A program made the translations under genes and the position numbers. Below, one piece after another: positions 1 through 8,378 of a stretch of DNA of 64,000 nucleotides (position 1 is the first letter of the stretch; every line of letters starts with the position of its first letter). The notes beneath the pieces were generated by a model, which was given only the letters and a program-made list of their open reading frames with translations, did not search any database and had not been told where the DNA came from. This DNA is from Alteripontixanthobacter muriae (GTDB taxonomy: Bacteria > Pseudomonadota > Alphaproteobacteria > Sphingomonadales > Sphingomonadaceae), in the NCBI RefSeq assembly GCF_013336795.1, contig NZ_JAAFZT010000006.1, positions 25,337 to 89,336 on the forward strand. Reading direction: 5' to 3'.

Positions 1-404
1 CCCCCATACTCGCCGTCGGCCTCGCCATGCTGCCTGCCTCGGCCATGGCGGCACCCGCCAGCATCGCCGGGAAATGGACGACCGACGATGGCCGGGCGGT
101 CGTGGAATTCTATCGCTGCGGCAACGCGATGTGCGGCAGGATCACCGATTTCCTGGTCCCGGAACCGGCAGGCGGCGTGCGCGACACGGAAAATCCGGAT
201 GCGGCGAAGCGATCACGCAAGCTCATGGGAATGCGCATCTTCTGGAACCTCGTTCCCGATGGCGATCGTTATGAAGGCAAGGGCTACAGCCCTGAAGACG
301 GCCGCTACTTCAACGCGGATGTCTACCGCAGCGGCAATTCCCTGAAGATCAAGGGCTGCATCGCCGCGTTTCTCTGCCGGTCGCAGACCTGGAAGCCTGC
401 CTGA
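1..404 (+). CDS. DUF2147 domain secreted protein (5' end cut by window)
   Basis: The frame is open from base 3, and the first visible residues are hydrophobic and small (AVGLAMLPASAMAAP), which reads as the second half of a signal peptide. The true start therefore lies upstream of the window; an ATG at 27 would leave an implausibly short signal. The mature part shows the DUF2147 pattern: G-K-W near the N-terminus, a CG...MCGRI stretch, a central NLVPDGDRYEGKGYSPEDG segment and a C-terminal cysteine pair (GCIAAFLCRSQTW). DUF2147 proteins are small exported beta-barrel-like proteins of unknown function, common in Proteobacteria. The four cysteines could form two disulfides in the periplasm (inference). 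It converges with the lipoprotein gene on the opposite strand. Confidence 0.85.
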   Translation, partial: PILAVGLAMLPASAMAAPASIAGKWTTDDGRAVVEFYRCGNAMCGRITDFLVPEPAGGVRDTENPDAAKRSRKLMGMRIFWNLVPDGDRYEGKGYSPEDGRYFNADVYRSGNSLKIKGCIAAFLCRSQTWKPA

Positions 405-426
405 CCGGCAGCAGCACCCAAAGGGA

Positions 427-747
427 TCAGTCGGCAAGGCCCGTGGCGCACAGGGCCGCGGAACTGGCCGTGACACTGATGACCTCGGCATCGCCAACGT
501 TGCGGACCCGCCGCACATAGCTGGCGAGATCCGTCGGCTCGCCCTCGCGCGCCTTCATCGCCTCCAGCTTGCGAAGCTGCTCGATGGTCAGGCGATCGAC
601 CATCCGGCCCGCCATGCAATCGGCGTTGCGTTCCGAAAGCCCGGCGTCGACCAGCGCGCCCTGCACCCGGCTTTCCGCGACGGTCTGCACGCATCCGGCA
701 GAAAGCAGGGCGGCAAGCGCGAGGGGCGCAAGGTAGATAAAGCGCAT
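427..747 (-). CDS. small lipoprotein of unknown function
   Basis: A 106-residue protein with a signal peptide ending in the lipobox LSAGC (Cys19), so probably a lipoprotein of the cell envelope. The mature part is about 88 residues, predicted mostly helical, with one internal Cys (NADCMAGRM) and one near the C-terminus. No family is recognised. Its ATG shares one base with the pntB stop codon (TGATG), so it is the last gene of the transhydrogenase operon and is probably translationally coupled to it. Nothing links it functionally to transhydrogenase. Confidence 0.75.
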   Translation of the reverse strand: MRFIYLAPLALAALLSAGCVQTVAESRVQGALVDAGLSERNADCMAGRMVDRLTIEQLRKLEAMKAREGEPTDLASYVRRVRNVGDAEVISVTASSAALCATGLAD

Positions 748-2276
748 CAGTCGAGCGCCTTAACGATTTCTTCGACCATCTTTTTTGCATCCGAAAGCAG
801 CATCATTGTCTGGTCCATATAGAACACCTCGTTATCGACGCCAGCATAACCCGCCCCGCCCATGCTTCGCTTGATGAACATGACCGTCTTCGCATTGCCG
901 ACGTCGAAGACGGGCATGCCGTAAATGGGTGAACCCTTGTCCGTCTTGGCGGCGGGGTTCACAACATCGTTCGCCCCGATGATGAAGGCCACGTCCGCCT
1001 GAGCGAATTCGCTGTTGATGTCCTCAAGCTCGAAGACCTCGTCATAGGGCACATTCGCTTCGGCCAAGAGGACATTCATATGCCCTGGCATCCGGCCGGC
1101 GACGGGGTGAATGGCGTATTTCACATTGACGCCTTCCGCCTTCAGCATGTCGCCCATTTCGCGCAGAGCATGCTGGGCCTGTGCCACTGCCATGCCGTAG
1201 CCGGGAATGATGATGACGTTCTCCGCCTGTTTCAGCATGAAGGCCGCGTCCTCGGCGCTGCCGCGCTTCCAGGGCCGGTCGGTTTTCACCGCATCGCCCG
1301 AGGCGCCGCTGCTGTCCGCGCCGAAGCCGCCCGCGATGACCGAGATGAAACTGCGGTTCATCGCCCGGCACATGATGTAGGACAGGATCGCGCCGGACGA
1401 GCCGACGAGAGCGCCAGTAATGATCATCGCCGTATTGTGCAGGGTGAAGCCCATCGCCGCAGCCGCCCAACCGGAATAGCTGTTCAGCATGGAAACGACC
1501 ACCGGCATGTCCGCCCCGCCGATCGGGATGATCAGCAGGAAGCCGACTATGAAGGCGAGAACCGTCAGCGCCGCGAAATATTCGCCCTGCGCGACATTGC
1601 CTGTGGCGAACAGCGCAGTGAGCACCACGATCGCGACGATGATGCCGAGATTGATGACATGGCGGCCCGGCAGCAGGATCGGCGCACCGCTCATCTTCCC
1701 GGCCAGCTTCAGGAAAGCGATTACCGATCCCGAAAAGGTGATGGCGCCGATGGCGACGCCAAGCGCCATCTCTATCCGGCTGGCAGCGGCAATCGTCGTG
1801 CCGATGCCGACGAGATTGCCCGCCTGGATGATGTCTCCCACGACCAGAAGATCGAACGCCGAAGGGTTGAGGAACGCTGCCCAGCCGACCAGCACGGCGG
1901 CAAGACCGACAAGGCTGTGAAAGGCAGCGACGAGTTGCGGCATGTCGGTCATGGCGATGCGCCGGGCGATCAGCCAGCCGATCCCGCCGCCCACTCCGAT
2001 GGCGATCAGTGTTTCGCCCAAGCCCGCTATGTCATGCGTGACCAGCGTCGTGACGACTGCGATCAACATGCCCGCCATGCCAAAGCGGTTGCCCATGCGG
2101 CTGGTCGAGGGTGAGGACAGCCCGCGCAGAGCAAGGATGAACAACACGCCCGCGATCAGGTAAGCGAGCGCCACCCAGGGGTTCACCGCATGCGTGTTCA
2201 TCATTTCCCCGATCTGCGGCAGCGCGGGCGGCGGCGGCAGATCGCCCTGCGGCGGCGGTGGCGGCAGAATGCTCAT
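747..2276 (-). CDS. pntB: NAD(P) transhydrogenase subunit beta
   Basis: Membrane and NADP(H)-binding subunit of proton-translocating transhydrogenase, which uses the proton gradient to drive hydride transfer from NADH to NADP+. About nine hydrophobic segments fill residues 30-290. The C-terminal NADP domain carries the family motifs IIPGYGMAVAQAQ, HPVAGRMPGHMNVLLAEANV and GANDVVNPAA. It overlaps pntAb by 4 nt (ATGA). The assigned start gives an unusual proline-rich N-terminus (SILPPPPPQ...PPPPALPQ). Family members usually begin near the MNTHAVNPW segment, so in-frame ATGs at 2204 or 2201, preceded by GGGGAA, are an alternative start. Confidence 0.95.
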   Translation of the reverse strand: MSILPPPPPQGDLPPPPALPQIGEMMNTHAVNPWVALAYLIAGVLFILALRGLSSPSTSRMGNRFGMAGMLIAVVTTLVTHDIAGLGETLIAIGVGGGIGWLIARRIAMTDMPQLVAAFHSLVGLAAVLVGWAAFLNPSAFDLLVVGDIIQAGNLVGIGTTIAAASRIEMALGVAIGAITFSGSVIAFLKLAGKMSGAPILLPGRHVINLGIIVAIVVLTALFATGNVAQGEYFAALTVLAFIVGFLLIIPIGGADMPVVVSMLNSYSGWAAAAMGFTLHNTAMIITGALVGSSGAILSYIMCRAMNRSFISVIAGGFGADSSGASGDAVKTDRPWKRGSAEDAAFMLKQAENVIIIPGYGMAVAQAQHALREMGDMLKAEGVNVKYAIHPVAGRMPGHMNVLLAEANVPYDEVFELEDINSEFAQADVAFIIGANDVVNPAAKTDKGSPIYGMPVFDVGNAKTVMFIKRSMGGAGYAGVDNEVFYMDQTMMLLSDAKKMVEEIVKALD

Positions 2277-2605
2277 GAGCGCGAGCCCTTTCCTGCCGCA
2301 TCATCGCGGGCAGTTGGAGGCGCAGGCCGCTCCTTCTTCTTGTACATGGCAAGCATCCGTTCGGTCACGGCAAAGCCGCCGAAGATGTTGATGCTGGCCA
2401 GAACAACCGCAATCAACCCCAGCCACTTGGCTGCCGCGCTGCCGGCCTCGGCGCTGGCGATCAGCGCGCCGACGATGATGACGGAAGAAATGGCGTTGGT
2501 GACCGCCATGAGCGGCGTATGCAGCGCCGGGGTAACAGACCAGACCACGTAATAGCCGACAAAGCAGGCCATCACGAATATTGACAGAATGGCGATGAAA
2601 GTCAT
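2273..2605 (-). CDS. pntAb: NAD(P) transhydrogenase subunit alpha, membrane part (alpha-2)
   Basis: A 110-residue protein with three hydrophobic segments, matching the membrane portion that is fused to the C-terminus of PntA in enterobacteria but is a separate polypeptide in Rhodospirillum and many other alphaproteobacteria. Characteristic pieces are the TPALHTPLMAVTNAISS stretch near residues 28-44 and the AINIFGGF-like segment (SINIFGGFAVTERML). The start is preceded by a strong purine-rich Shine-Dalgarno (GGAGGGGGAGG). It is followed by pntB with a 4-nt overlap. It is separated from pntAa by the fasciclin gene and a terminator, so it probably has its own promoter. Confidence 0.95.
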   Translation of the reverse strand: MTFIAILSIFVMACFVGYYVVWSVTPALHTPLMAVTNAISSVIIVGALIASAEAGSAAAKWLGLIAVVLASINIFGGFAVTERMLAMYKKKERPAPPTARDDAAGKGSRS

Positions 2606-2676
2606 GCCCAGCCTCCCCCTCCGGCCCGTTCGGACCTGTTTGGAAGCAGCCTATCATGCCGCGCGTGTCTGTCGAT

Positions 2677-2714
2677 GAAAAAGGGGCGCCGCTTGCCCAG
2701 AGGCAGCGGCGCCC
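2677..2714 (-). terminator. intrinsic terminator after the fasciclin gene
   Basis: Read on the minus strand, the arm GGGCGCCGCTGCC pairs across a short loop with GGCAAGCGGCGCCC and is followed by a T run (complement of GAAAAA at 2677-2682). It lies between the fasciclin gene and pntAb, so it should cut the transhydrogenase block into two transcription units. Confidence 0.8.
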
Positions 2715-2741
2715 TTCTGAAATGCCGCAAGGCGGCTGTTG

Positions 2742-3353
2742 TTACATGCTCGGCATCAGAACGCCGTTGACGACGTGGATCACGCCGTTGGACTGCATGA
2801 CATTAGCCTGCGTGACATAGGCGCTGCTTCCGCCCTTGCCCATGATCATGACATTGCCGTTCTGCATGTGGAAGGTCAGCGCTTCGCCCGCGACGGTATT
2901 GTAAGTGGCGGTTCCGCCGCCCGCGCGGATCTTGGCGGCGATGTCGGCAGCGGTGATGCGGCCGGGCACGACATGATAGGTGAGCACCTTCGTCAGCGCG
3001 GCCTTGTTGGCCGGCATCATCAGGCTGTTGAGTGCTGCCGCCGGAACCCGGTTAAAGGCTTCGTCGGTCGGCGCGAAGACGGTGAATGGCCCGGCGCTGT
3101 TCAGGGTGTCGACCAGGCCGGCCGCCTGCACTGCCTTGACCAACGTGGTATGGATAGGAGAGTTGACCGCGTTTTGAACGATGGTCTGGTTGGCGTACAT
3201 CTCCGCGCCCCCGACCAGCGAGACATCGGCATTGGCCGAGGCCGATGTCTGCATGCCCATGTCGTCGGCCATGCCGGTCTGCATATTCGCACATCCGCCG
3301 AGCGCAATCAGGGCAGCGGTGGGTAGAATAGCGAGTTTCAGTGACTTCATCAT
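2742..3353 (-). CDS. fasciclin-domain lipoprotein
   Basis: A 203-residue envelope protein. The start at 3353 has a good Shine-Dalgarno (GAGGAAGA) 6-7 nt upstream; a longer frame begins upstream without support. The signal peptide ends in ALGGC (Cys21), a lipobox. Residues about 50-200 form one fasciclin/beta-Ig-H3 domain, with the H1-like segment TVFAPTDEAFNRVP and the C-terminal GVIHVVNGVLMP, both family hallmarks. Such domains mediate adhesion or surface interactions. The gene sits between pntAa and pntAb-pntB, an unexpected place for a surface protein. Confidence 0.92.
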   Translation of the reverse strand: MMKSLKLAILPTAALIALGGCANMQTGMADDMGMQTSASANADVSLVGGAEMYANQTIVQNAVNSPIHTTLVKAVQAAGLVDTLNSAGPFTVFAPTDEAFNRVPAAALNSLMMPANKAALTKVLTYHVVPGRITAADIAAKIRAGGGTATYNTVAGEALTFHMQNGNVMIMGKGGSSAYVTQANVMQSNGVIHVVNGVLMPSM

Positions 3354-3411
3354 TGTTTCTTCCTCATGAACACGTCCCATGTGTGCTAACGCCTGAGGAA
3401 GCGGAACGGCT

Positions 3412-4548
3412 TCATTCCGGTGTCGATTGTCGTCCAAGCCGCGGGTGAACCACTTTCCCGTCTCGCGTCAGGCGGATGGCGTCACCGATTTCGTCGTCGA
3501 GCAGCGGGCGGCCACTTTCCTCGTCCCAGAAGGCGGAAAAGAAGTTGAAAAGATTGCGCGCATAAAGTGCCGATGCGTCTGCCGCGAGCAAGCCTGCCGT
3601 GTTGGCATGGCCGATCACCGTCACGCCATGAACCGTGACGGCTTCATCCGCGCGGCTGCCTTCGACATTGCCGCCCTGCGCCACGGCGAGATCGTAAATG
3701 ACGCTGCCGGGCTTCATGCTGGCGATCTGACTGTCGGAGATCAGCCGCGGTGCTGGCCTGCCGGGGATGAGCGCCGTAGTGATGACGATGTCCTGCTTGG
3801 CAATATGCGCCGATACAAGTTCGGCCTGCGCGGCGCGATATTCGTCGCTCATTTCCGAGGCATAGCCGCCGCTGCCCTCACCCTCGATGCCCTCCACATT
3901 CTCGACGAAGATCGGCTTCGCGCCCAGCGACTGGATCTGTTCCCTGGTCGCGGAACGAACGTCGGTCGCAGATACCTGCGCTCCAAGTCGCTTGGCGGTA
4001 GCAATCGCCTGCAGTCCGGCAACGCCAACCCCCATGACGAAGACTCGCGCGGCGCTGACCGTGCCGGCCGCTGTCATCATCATGGGAAAGGCACGGCCAT
4101 AAGCGTTGGCGGCCAGCAACACCGATTTGTAGCCCGCAAGATTGGACTGGCTGGACAGCACATCCATGCTCTGCGCGCGGGTGATGCGCGGCATCAGTTC
4201 CATTGCCAGCGCTTCATATCCAGCCGCGCCGTAATCCCGCACCCGGTCTTCCCGGCTGAACGGGTCGAAGATGGCCGCGACCATGGCACCGGCTTTCGCA
4301 CCGTGCAGGTCGGCAGCATCCGGTGCCTGAACGGCAAGCACGATGTCCGCCCCCGCGACTGCCTGCGCCCTGTCCGTTACGCGGGCGCCTGCCTCGACAT
4401 AATCGGCGTCCGATATGGCCGCGCCCTGCCCTGCTCCAGTCTCCACGACCAGTTCTGCTCCCAGCGCGATAAACTTCCGCACCGTCTCCGGCGTCAGAGC
4501 TACACGGGATTCACGCTCGGCGCGTTCCCTCAGGGCAGCAATGCGCAA
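3412..4548 (-). CDS. pntAa: NAD(P) transhydrogenase subunit alpha, NAD-binding part (alpha-1)
   Basis: Soluble NAD(H)-binding domain of transhydrogenase, related to alanine dehydrogenase. The N-terminal consensus RIAALRER..SRVALTPETVRKFIALGA, the Rossmann motif VMGVGVAGLQAIATAKRLGA and the QDIVITTALIPGRPAPRLI loop are all present. An ATG at 4611 opens the frame, but homology begins at R23 of that version, and the added residues read through the preceding oxidase mini-gene in another frame. I therefore place the start at TTG 4548, giving 378 residues, the family size. That start is only 2 nt after the upstream stop codon, so the two genes are probably translationally coupled. Confidence 0.9.
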   Translation of the reverse strand: MRIAALRERAERESRVALTPETVRKFIALGAELVVETGAGQGAAISDADYVEAGARVTDRAQAVAGADIVLAVQAPDAADLHGAKAGAMVAAIFDPFSREDRVRDYGAAGYEALAMELMPRITRAQSMDVLSSQSNLAGYKSVLLAANAYGRAFPMMMTAAGTVSAARVFVMGVGVAGLQAIATAKRLGAQVSATDVRSATREQIQSLGAKPIFVENVEGIEGEGSGGYASEMSDEYRAAQAELVSAHIAKQDIVITTALIPGRPAPRLISDSQIASMKPGSVIYDLAVAQGGNVEGSRADEAVTVHGVTVIGHANTAGLLAADASALYARNLFNFFSAFWDEESGRPLLDDEIGDAIRLTRDGKVVHPRLGRQSTPE

Positions 4549-4550
4549 GT

Positions 4551-4676
4551 CTAGCTGGCAATCAGGAGAACGACGATCGCCACGATCACGCAGATCAGCG
4601 GGACCGACCATTTGAGATTTGCGATGAAGGCATCGTAGGTCTTGCCTGCGGCCTTCATGTCATTTGCGGACTTCAT
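4551..4676 (-). CDS. aa3-type cytochrome c oxidase subunit IV-like mini-protein
   Basis: A 41-residue protein: start ATG at 4676, stop TAG at 4551-4553. Its sequence has a short polar N-terminus (MKSANDMKAAGKTYDAF), then K-W and a single hydrophobic helix (VPLICVIVAIVVLLIAS). This matches the bacterial aa3-type oxidase subunit IV family (COX4_pro_2), whose members are 40-50 residues with a Y-x-x-F...KW lead-in to one transmembrane helix. It is the first gene of the transhydrogenase block, 2 nt ahead of pntAa. In this setting it may associate with transhydrogenase rather than with an oxidase (inference). Confidence 0.75.
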   Translation of the reverse strand: MKSANDMKAAGKTYDAFIANLKWSVPLICVIVAIVVLLIAS

Positions 4677-4935
4677 CGTCTTTTCCTCGGCAGAATGATA
4701 ATCCGTGCGACGATACCGCCATGCGGCCCGGCACTCAAGAGGCGGCCATTCGAAGCTTTCGGTATTTCTCCGCAGCAGCCGAAATCACTGGACCTGTTGC
4801 CGAGGCAGGCCATCCCCGCTACATCACTGCTCAAAGAAAATCGGTCGCTCGCAAGCTTAATCACACGTTTACCCGTTCCCGGTAGTCCGGGGACGCGTAC
4901 CGCAACGGGACGGTTTGGGACACGGTTTGACACTT

Positions 4936-6354
4936 ATGGCCGATAGCGAAGATCGCCTGCTGATGCTTATCGACGATGAGCCGGCGCAAAGCAGGCTCAT
5001 CACCGCGCTTGCCGCGCGTGAAGGCTGGCGTACGCTTGTGGTCAGCGATTCGGAAACGGCGATCGCCACGCTGGGTACGCGGCAGGGAATGCAGCTTTCT
5101 GCCATCATTCTCGACCAGTGGGTGCCCGGCGACGAGGCCTGCGACCTGATCTCCGAACTCAAGAAACGCCGTCCGGCCATGCCGATCCTCATGTTGACGG
5201 CCAGCGCGAGCCCGCTGCTTGCGGTCGAGGCGATGCGGGCCGGAGCGACCGATTACCTGATCAAGCCGGTCGCTCCCGACCGCCTGATGCAGGCGCTGCG
5301 CAGTGCCACCCGGCGCGAGGCTCCGCGCGACGAATTGCAACCTCTGACCGAAAAGATGGATGCCGAGCTGGATTTCGACGCCATGATCGGCACGGCCTCC
5401 ACATTTCGCGCGGCGCTGGCCCGTGCGGCAAAGGCGGCGCGTGGGCACGGCCCGGTGCTGATCGAGGGGGAAAGCGGCACCGGCAAGGAAATGCTGATGC
5501 GTGCCATGCATGGCGCCAGCCCCCGATCGAAATCGCCGCTGCGCCTCATCAATATCGGCAGCGTACCAGCAAATTCCATTGAATCGATCCTGTTCGGGCA
5601 TGAGCAGAATGCTTTCCCGGGTGCTTTCGACCGGCAGGTTGGTGCCTTGCAAAGCAGCGACGGGGCCACGCTGGTCCTGGACGAGATCGACCGCCTGCCA
5701 GAAAGCCTGCAGGTCCGCCTGGCTGAAATGCTGGAAACAGGCATTGTCAGGCCAGTTGGCGCAAAGCATGGCTTCAAGGTCGATGTCCGGTTGGTTGCCG
5801 CCAGCAATCTGCCGCTGGGTGATCTTGCTGCGCAGGGGCTGTTCGAACCCCGGCTTGTGGATGCCATTTCCTCCACGCGCATCGTCCTGCCGCCGCTCCG
5901 CGAACGGACCGGCGACATTCCGGCCCTCGCCCGGCATTTCCTGGCGCGGATCGGTGAACAGCCCGGTCTTGTCGCACTCTCGATTTCGGACAGCGCGCTG
6001 GCCATGCTGGCCGCTTATGGCTGGCCGGGCAACGTGCGCCAGTTGCAAACCGTCCTGTTCCGCGCTGCGGTGTTCTGCGATGGCGAGACACTGACACCTG
6101 AAAGTTTCCCGCAGCTGTTGAAGCTGATCGGCGACACCGACGAAGCGCGCAATATTACGCAGGAAGGGGTCGGCGTCCTTCTCTACACCGATGATGGCAA
6201 TCTGCGCCCGCTGGAAGAAATCGAGGCAGACGTGATCCGCCTTGCCATCGGGCATTACCGCGGAAGGATGACGGAGGTTGCCCGTCGCCTCGGCATCGGG
6301 CGCTCGACACTCTACCGCAAGCTTGGCGATCTTGGAATAGACGACGCCGCCTGA
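4936..6354 (+). CDS. NtrC-family response regulator with degenerate GAFTGA loop
   Basis: A 472-residue three-domain regulator. The receiver (residues 8-120) has the acidic pair D13-D14, phospho-acceptor D60, T88 and K110. The AAA+ domain (148-380) has Walker A GESGTGKE (178-185), Walker B LVLDEID (D249-E250) and an LRER arginine-finger region. A Fis-type helix-turn-helix lies at the C-terminus (TEVARRLGIGRSTLYRKL). The loop that contacts sigma-54, normally GAFTGA, reads NAFPGA (225-230), so sigma-54 activation may be lost. The ATG at 4936 is preferred over an upstream TTG at 4915. No sensor kinase lies beside it, and it diverges from the transhydrogenase block. Confidence 0.88.
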   Translation: MADSEDRLLMLIDDEPAQSRLITALAAREGWRTLVVSDSETAIATLGTRQGMQLSAIILDQWVPGDEACDLISELKKRRPAMPILMLTASASPLLAVEAMRAGATDYLIKPVAPDRLMQALRSATRREAPRDELQPLTEKMDAELDFDAMIGTASTFRAALARAAKAARGHGPVLIEGESGTGKEMLMRAMHGASPRSKSPLRLINIGSVPANSIESILFGHEQNAFPGAFDRQVGALQSSDGATLVLDEIDRLPESLQVRLAEMLETGIVRPVGAKHGFKVDVRLVAASNLPLGDLAAQGLFEPRLVDAISSTRIVLPPLRERTGDIPALARHFLARIGEQPGLVALSISDSALAMLAAYGWPGNVRQLQTVLFRAAVFCDGETLTPESFPQLLKLIGDTDEARNITQEGVGVLLYTDDGNLRPLEEIEADVIRLAIGHYRGRMTEVARRLGIGRSTLYRKLGDLGIDDAA

Positions 6355-6372
6355 CCGAAGCCTGCGCGAACG

Positions 6373-7389
6373 CTAATGCGCGTGCTGCCGGTTGGACATC
6401 TCCTCAGTCAGATCGCGCAACGCATCGGCCAATTGTCCTAATGTAAAGATCAGCGCTCCCTTGGCTGCGTGGTGAAAATTGCCCTCGCCTTCGCCTCCCA
6501 GCGCCACGGCCCTGGCCTCTTTCACATCCTTGTCGATTTCGTTCAGCGTGCCGCTCTCGGGGCTCTCTTCATTGCCCAAGGCCGTAAGGACCTTGCAGCT
6601 GTTCTTCTTGATGGCATCGATCTTGTCGATCAGTTCTTCGCCGAAGGAATCGTCTTCCTTCCCGATCCGGTTGATGAAACGCGCGGCACCCCAGATCTGG
6701 TCCACATTGTCGATCTGGTCGTCGTAAAATGCGCTGTCGTTCATATGAATCGAACTGGATGCGTCCCGGGCGGCAGAAATGTTCTCGTCATAATTGCGGC
6801 GGGCATCCTTGTCGCTTTTATCCTTGTCTCCGACCCGGTCGATCGCCTGATCCACATAGTCGGCCAGCGCATTCATCGCACGGCGCAGATGGCGCATCGC
6901 CCTCTTCTCGGAACTCTCGCGCCAGACGATCAGCGACACCAATGTGCCGATTACGACCCCGACACCGATCGCCAGGCTGCGATCGATGGCGGTCTGCATC
7001 ACATCGGAATCAGAACCAAGGGCAAGTGCGACTGCGGCAACGGTGCCGTATCGCCATTCGGACTTGAAGCCAGCCACGAAATTGATCGCGAGCATGGACA
7101 GGGCCAATGCCGCTGCCGTGCCGTAGCCGGAGGGCATCAATGTGAGGCATGCGAAGCCGATCGCTGCACCCACGACCGTGCTGACGAACCGGTCTTTCGC
7201 TTCACTCATCGCGGCCCCGGCCGTCGGCTGAATGACCATGACGGCGCTCAGCACACCAATGAAGCGTTCGGGCATGCCGGTTGCTTTCATCAGCGAGAAC
7301 ATGATCGCGGCAGCCAGAGCGGATTGGAAGGCAAGGCGCGTGGCATCGCGCAACTCCCCCTTCGAGATATCGATATCGGGCAAGTGCAT
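6373..7389 (-). CDS. FUSC / aromatic acid exporter-like membrane protein
   Basis: A 338-residue protein. The N-terminal 155 residues form about five or six membrane segments, with the family-typical pattern of a first helix (ALAAAIMFSLMKA), VLSAVMVIQPTAG, then a glycine-rich pair (STVVGAAIGFACL). The C-terminal half is soluble, highly charged and helical, with a DKDKSDKDARR stretch. The arrangement matches the FUSC/ArAE superfamily of efflux proteins, but the substrate cannot be read. The start ATG has only a weak upstream purine run. It converges with the response-regulator gene and diverges from the SDR gene. Confidence 0.75.
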   Translation of the reverse strand: MHLPDIDISKGELRDATRLAFQSALAAAIMFSLMKATGMPERFIGVLSAVMVIQPTAGAAMSEAKDRFVSTVVGAAIGFACLTLMPSGYGTAAALALSMLAINFVAGFKSEWRYGTVAAVALALGSDSDVMQTAIDRSLAIGVGVVIGTLVSLIVWRESSEKRAMRHLRRAMNALADYVDQAIDRVGDKDKSDKDARRNYDENISAARDASSSIHMNDSAFYDDQIDNVDQIWGAARFINRIGKEDDSFGEELIDKIDAIKKNSCKVLTALGNEESPESGTLNEIDKDVKEARAVALGGEGEGNFHHAAKGALIFTLGQLADALRDLTEEMSNRQHAH

Positions 7390-7508
7390 GGTCTCGTAAC
7401 TGACCGGCTTGCGACTCGTTTCAATTTATCCACCGACGGAGCGGCTCGGGAGCAGCCAAGGGGTAAACCCTGCTTGCCGCGCATTGCTGCTGCGACTAGC
7501 CTTGCGGC

Positions 7509-8270
7509 ATGGATGACATCGTGAAGTTCGCAGGAAAGACCGCGCTGATTACCGGCGCAGCGTCGGGCATCGGTGCCGCCGTGGCGCGTTGGCTGGATGG
7601 GCGCGGGGTTGCGCGCCTGATTTTGATCGATCGCGACGGGCATGGATTACGAGGCCTTGGCCTTTCCTGCGAAACGGATTGCCATGAAGCCGATGTGGCT
7701 GATCCCGCTTTCTGGCAGAAGCTGGAGCCCGAACTGGAGGGTCTGGACTGCGCTCTTGCCAATGCCGGGATCGGTGCCAGCGGAGTAATGGCAGAGCAGT
7801 CCTTTGCGGATTGGCGCCGTGTCATGAATGTGAACCTCGACGGCGCCTTCCTGACCATGTCGACCGCTATCCGGGCCATGCGCGCCTCGGGCGGCGGAAG
7901 TATCGTTGTCACATCTTCGGTGACCGGAGTGAAACCGGTGCCCGGCATCGGGGCCTATGGGGTCGCCAAGGCCGGTGTCGCCCACATGGCCCGCATTGCC
8001 GCAGCCGAGGTCGCGAAGGACAACATCCGCGTCAACGCAATCGCACCGGGCGGTGTCGATACGGCGATATGGGACAGCGGCGAGGATTTCCGGAAGAATG
8101 TCGCAGCACACGGGCGTGACACCGTGCTGAAGCAGATGGCCGTCACGACGCCGCGCGGCCAATTCGCGACACCCGATGAACTGGCTGGCGAAATCGGCTT
8201 CCTGCTATCCGACCTGTCGGCCAATATCACCGGCAGCGTGCTGGTGAGCGACGGCGGTTATTCGCTGTAG
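7509..8270 (+). CDS. SDR family oxidoreductase
   Basis: A 253-residue classical short-chain dehydrogenase. Visible motifs are the cofactor-binding TGAASGIG (about 13-20), the NAG motif (LANAGIGASG), the catalytic Ser in VVTSSVTG, and Y-x-x-x-K in GAYGVAKAG, followed by the NAIAPGGVDT loop and the C-terminal NITGSVLVSDGGYSL typical of the family. An acidic residue after the second strand (LIDRDG) suggests NAD(H) preference, though this is an inference. The substrate is unknown. Single gene, divergent from the FUSC-like gene. Confidence 0.92.
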   Translation: MDDIVKFAGKTALITGAASGIGAAVARWLDGRGVARLILIDRDGHGLRGLGLSCETDCHEADVADPAFWQKLEPELEGLDCALANAGIGASGVMAEQSFADWRRVMNVNLDGAFLTMSTAIRAMRASGGGSIVVTSSVTGVKPVPGIGAYGVAKAGVAHMARIAAAEVAKDNIRVNAIAPGGVDTAIWDSGEDFRKNVAAHGRDTVLKQMAVTTPRGQFATPDELAGEIGFLLSDLSANITGSVLVSDGGYSL

Positions 8271-8378
8271 TTGGAAAACGCTTGCGCAGGGCTCCACGCA
8301 ACGTTGGCTGGCGAATAGGCGCTCCCATGGCAGTTTGCACAAGGCAAGACCCGAAAAGCCAAGCCGCCCTTCATGACC

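Noticed and set aside
1080..2114. 344-codon open frame on the plus strand opposite pntB
   Set aside because: Its translation is low-complexity with many Arg/His/Asp and no motif; it is the antisense shadow of a clear pntB, common at high GC.
4861..6255. 464-codon minus-strand frame opposite the response regulator
   Set aside because: No domain is seen, while the plus strand has intact receiver, AAA+ and Fis motifs.
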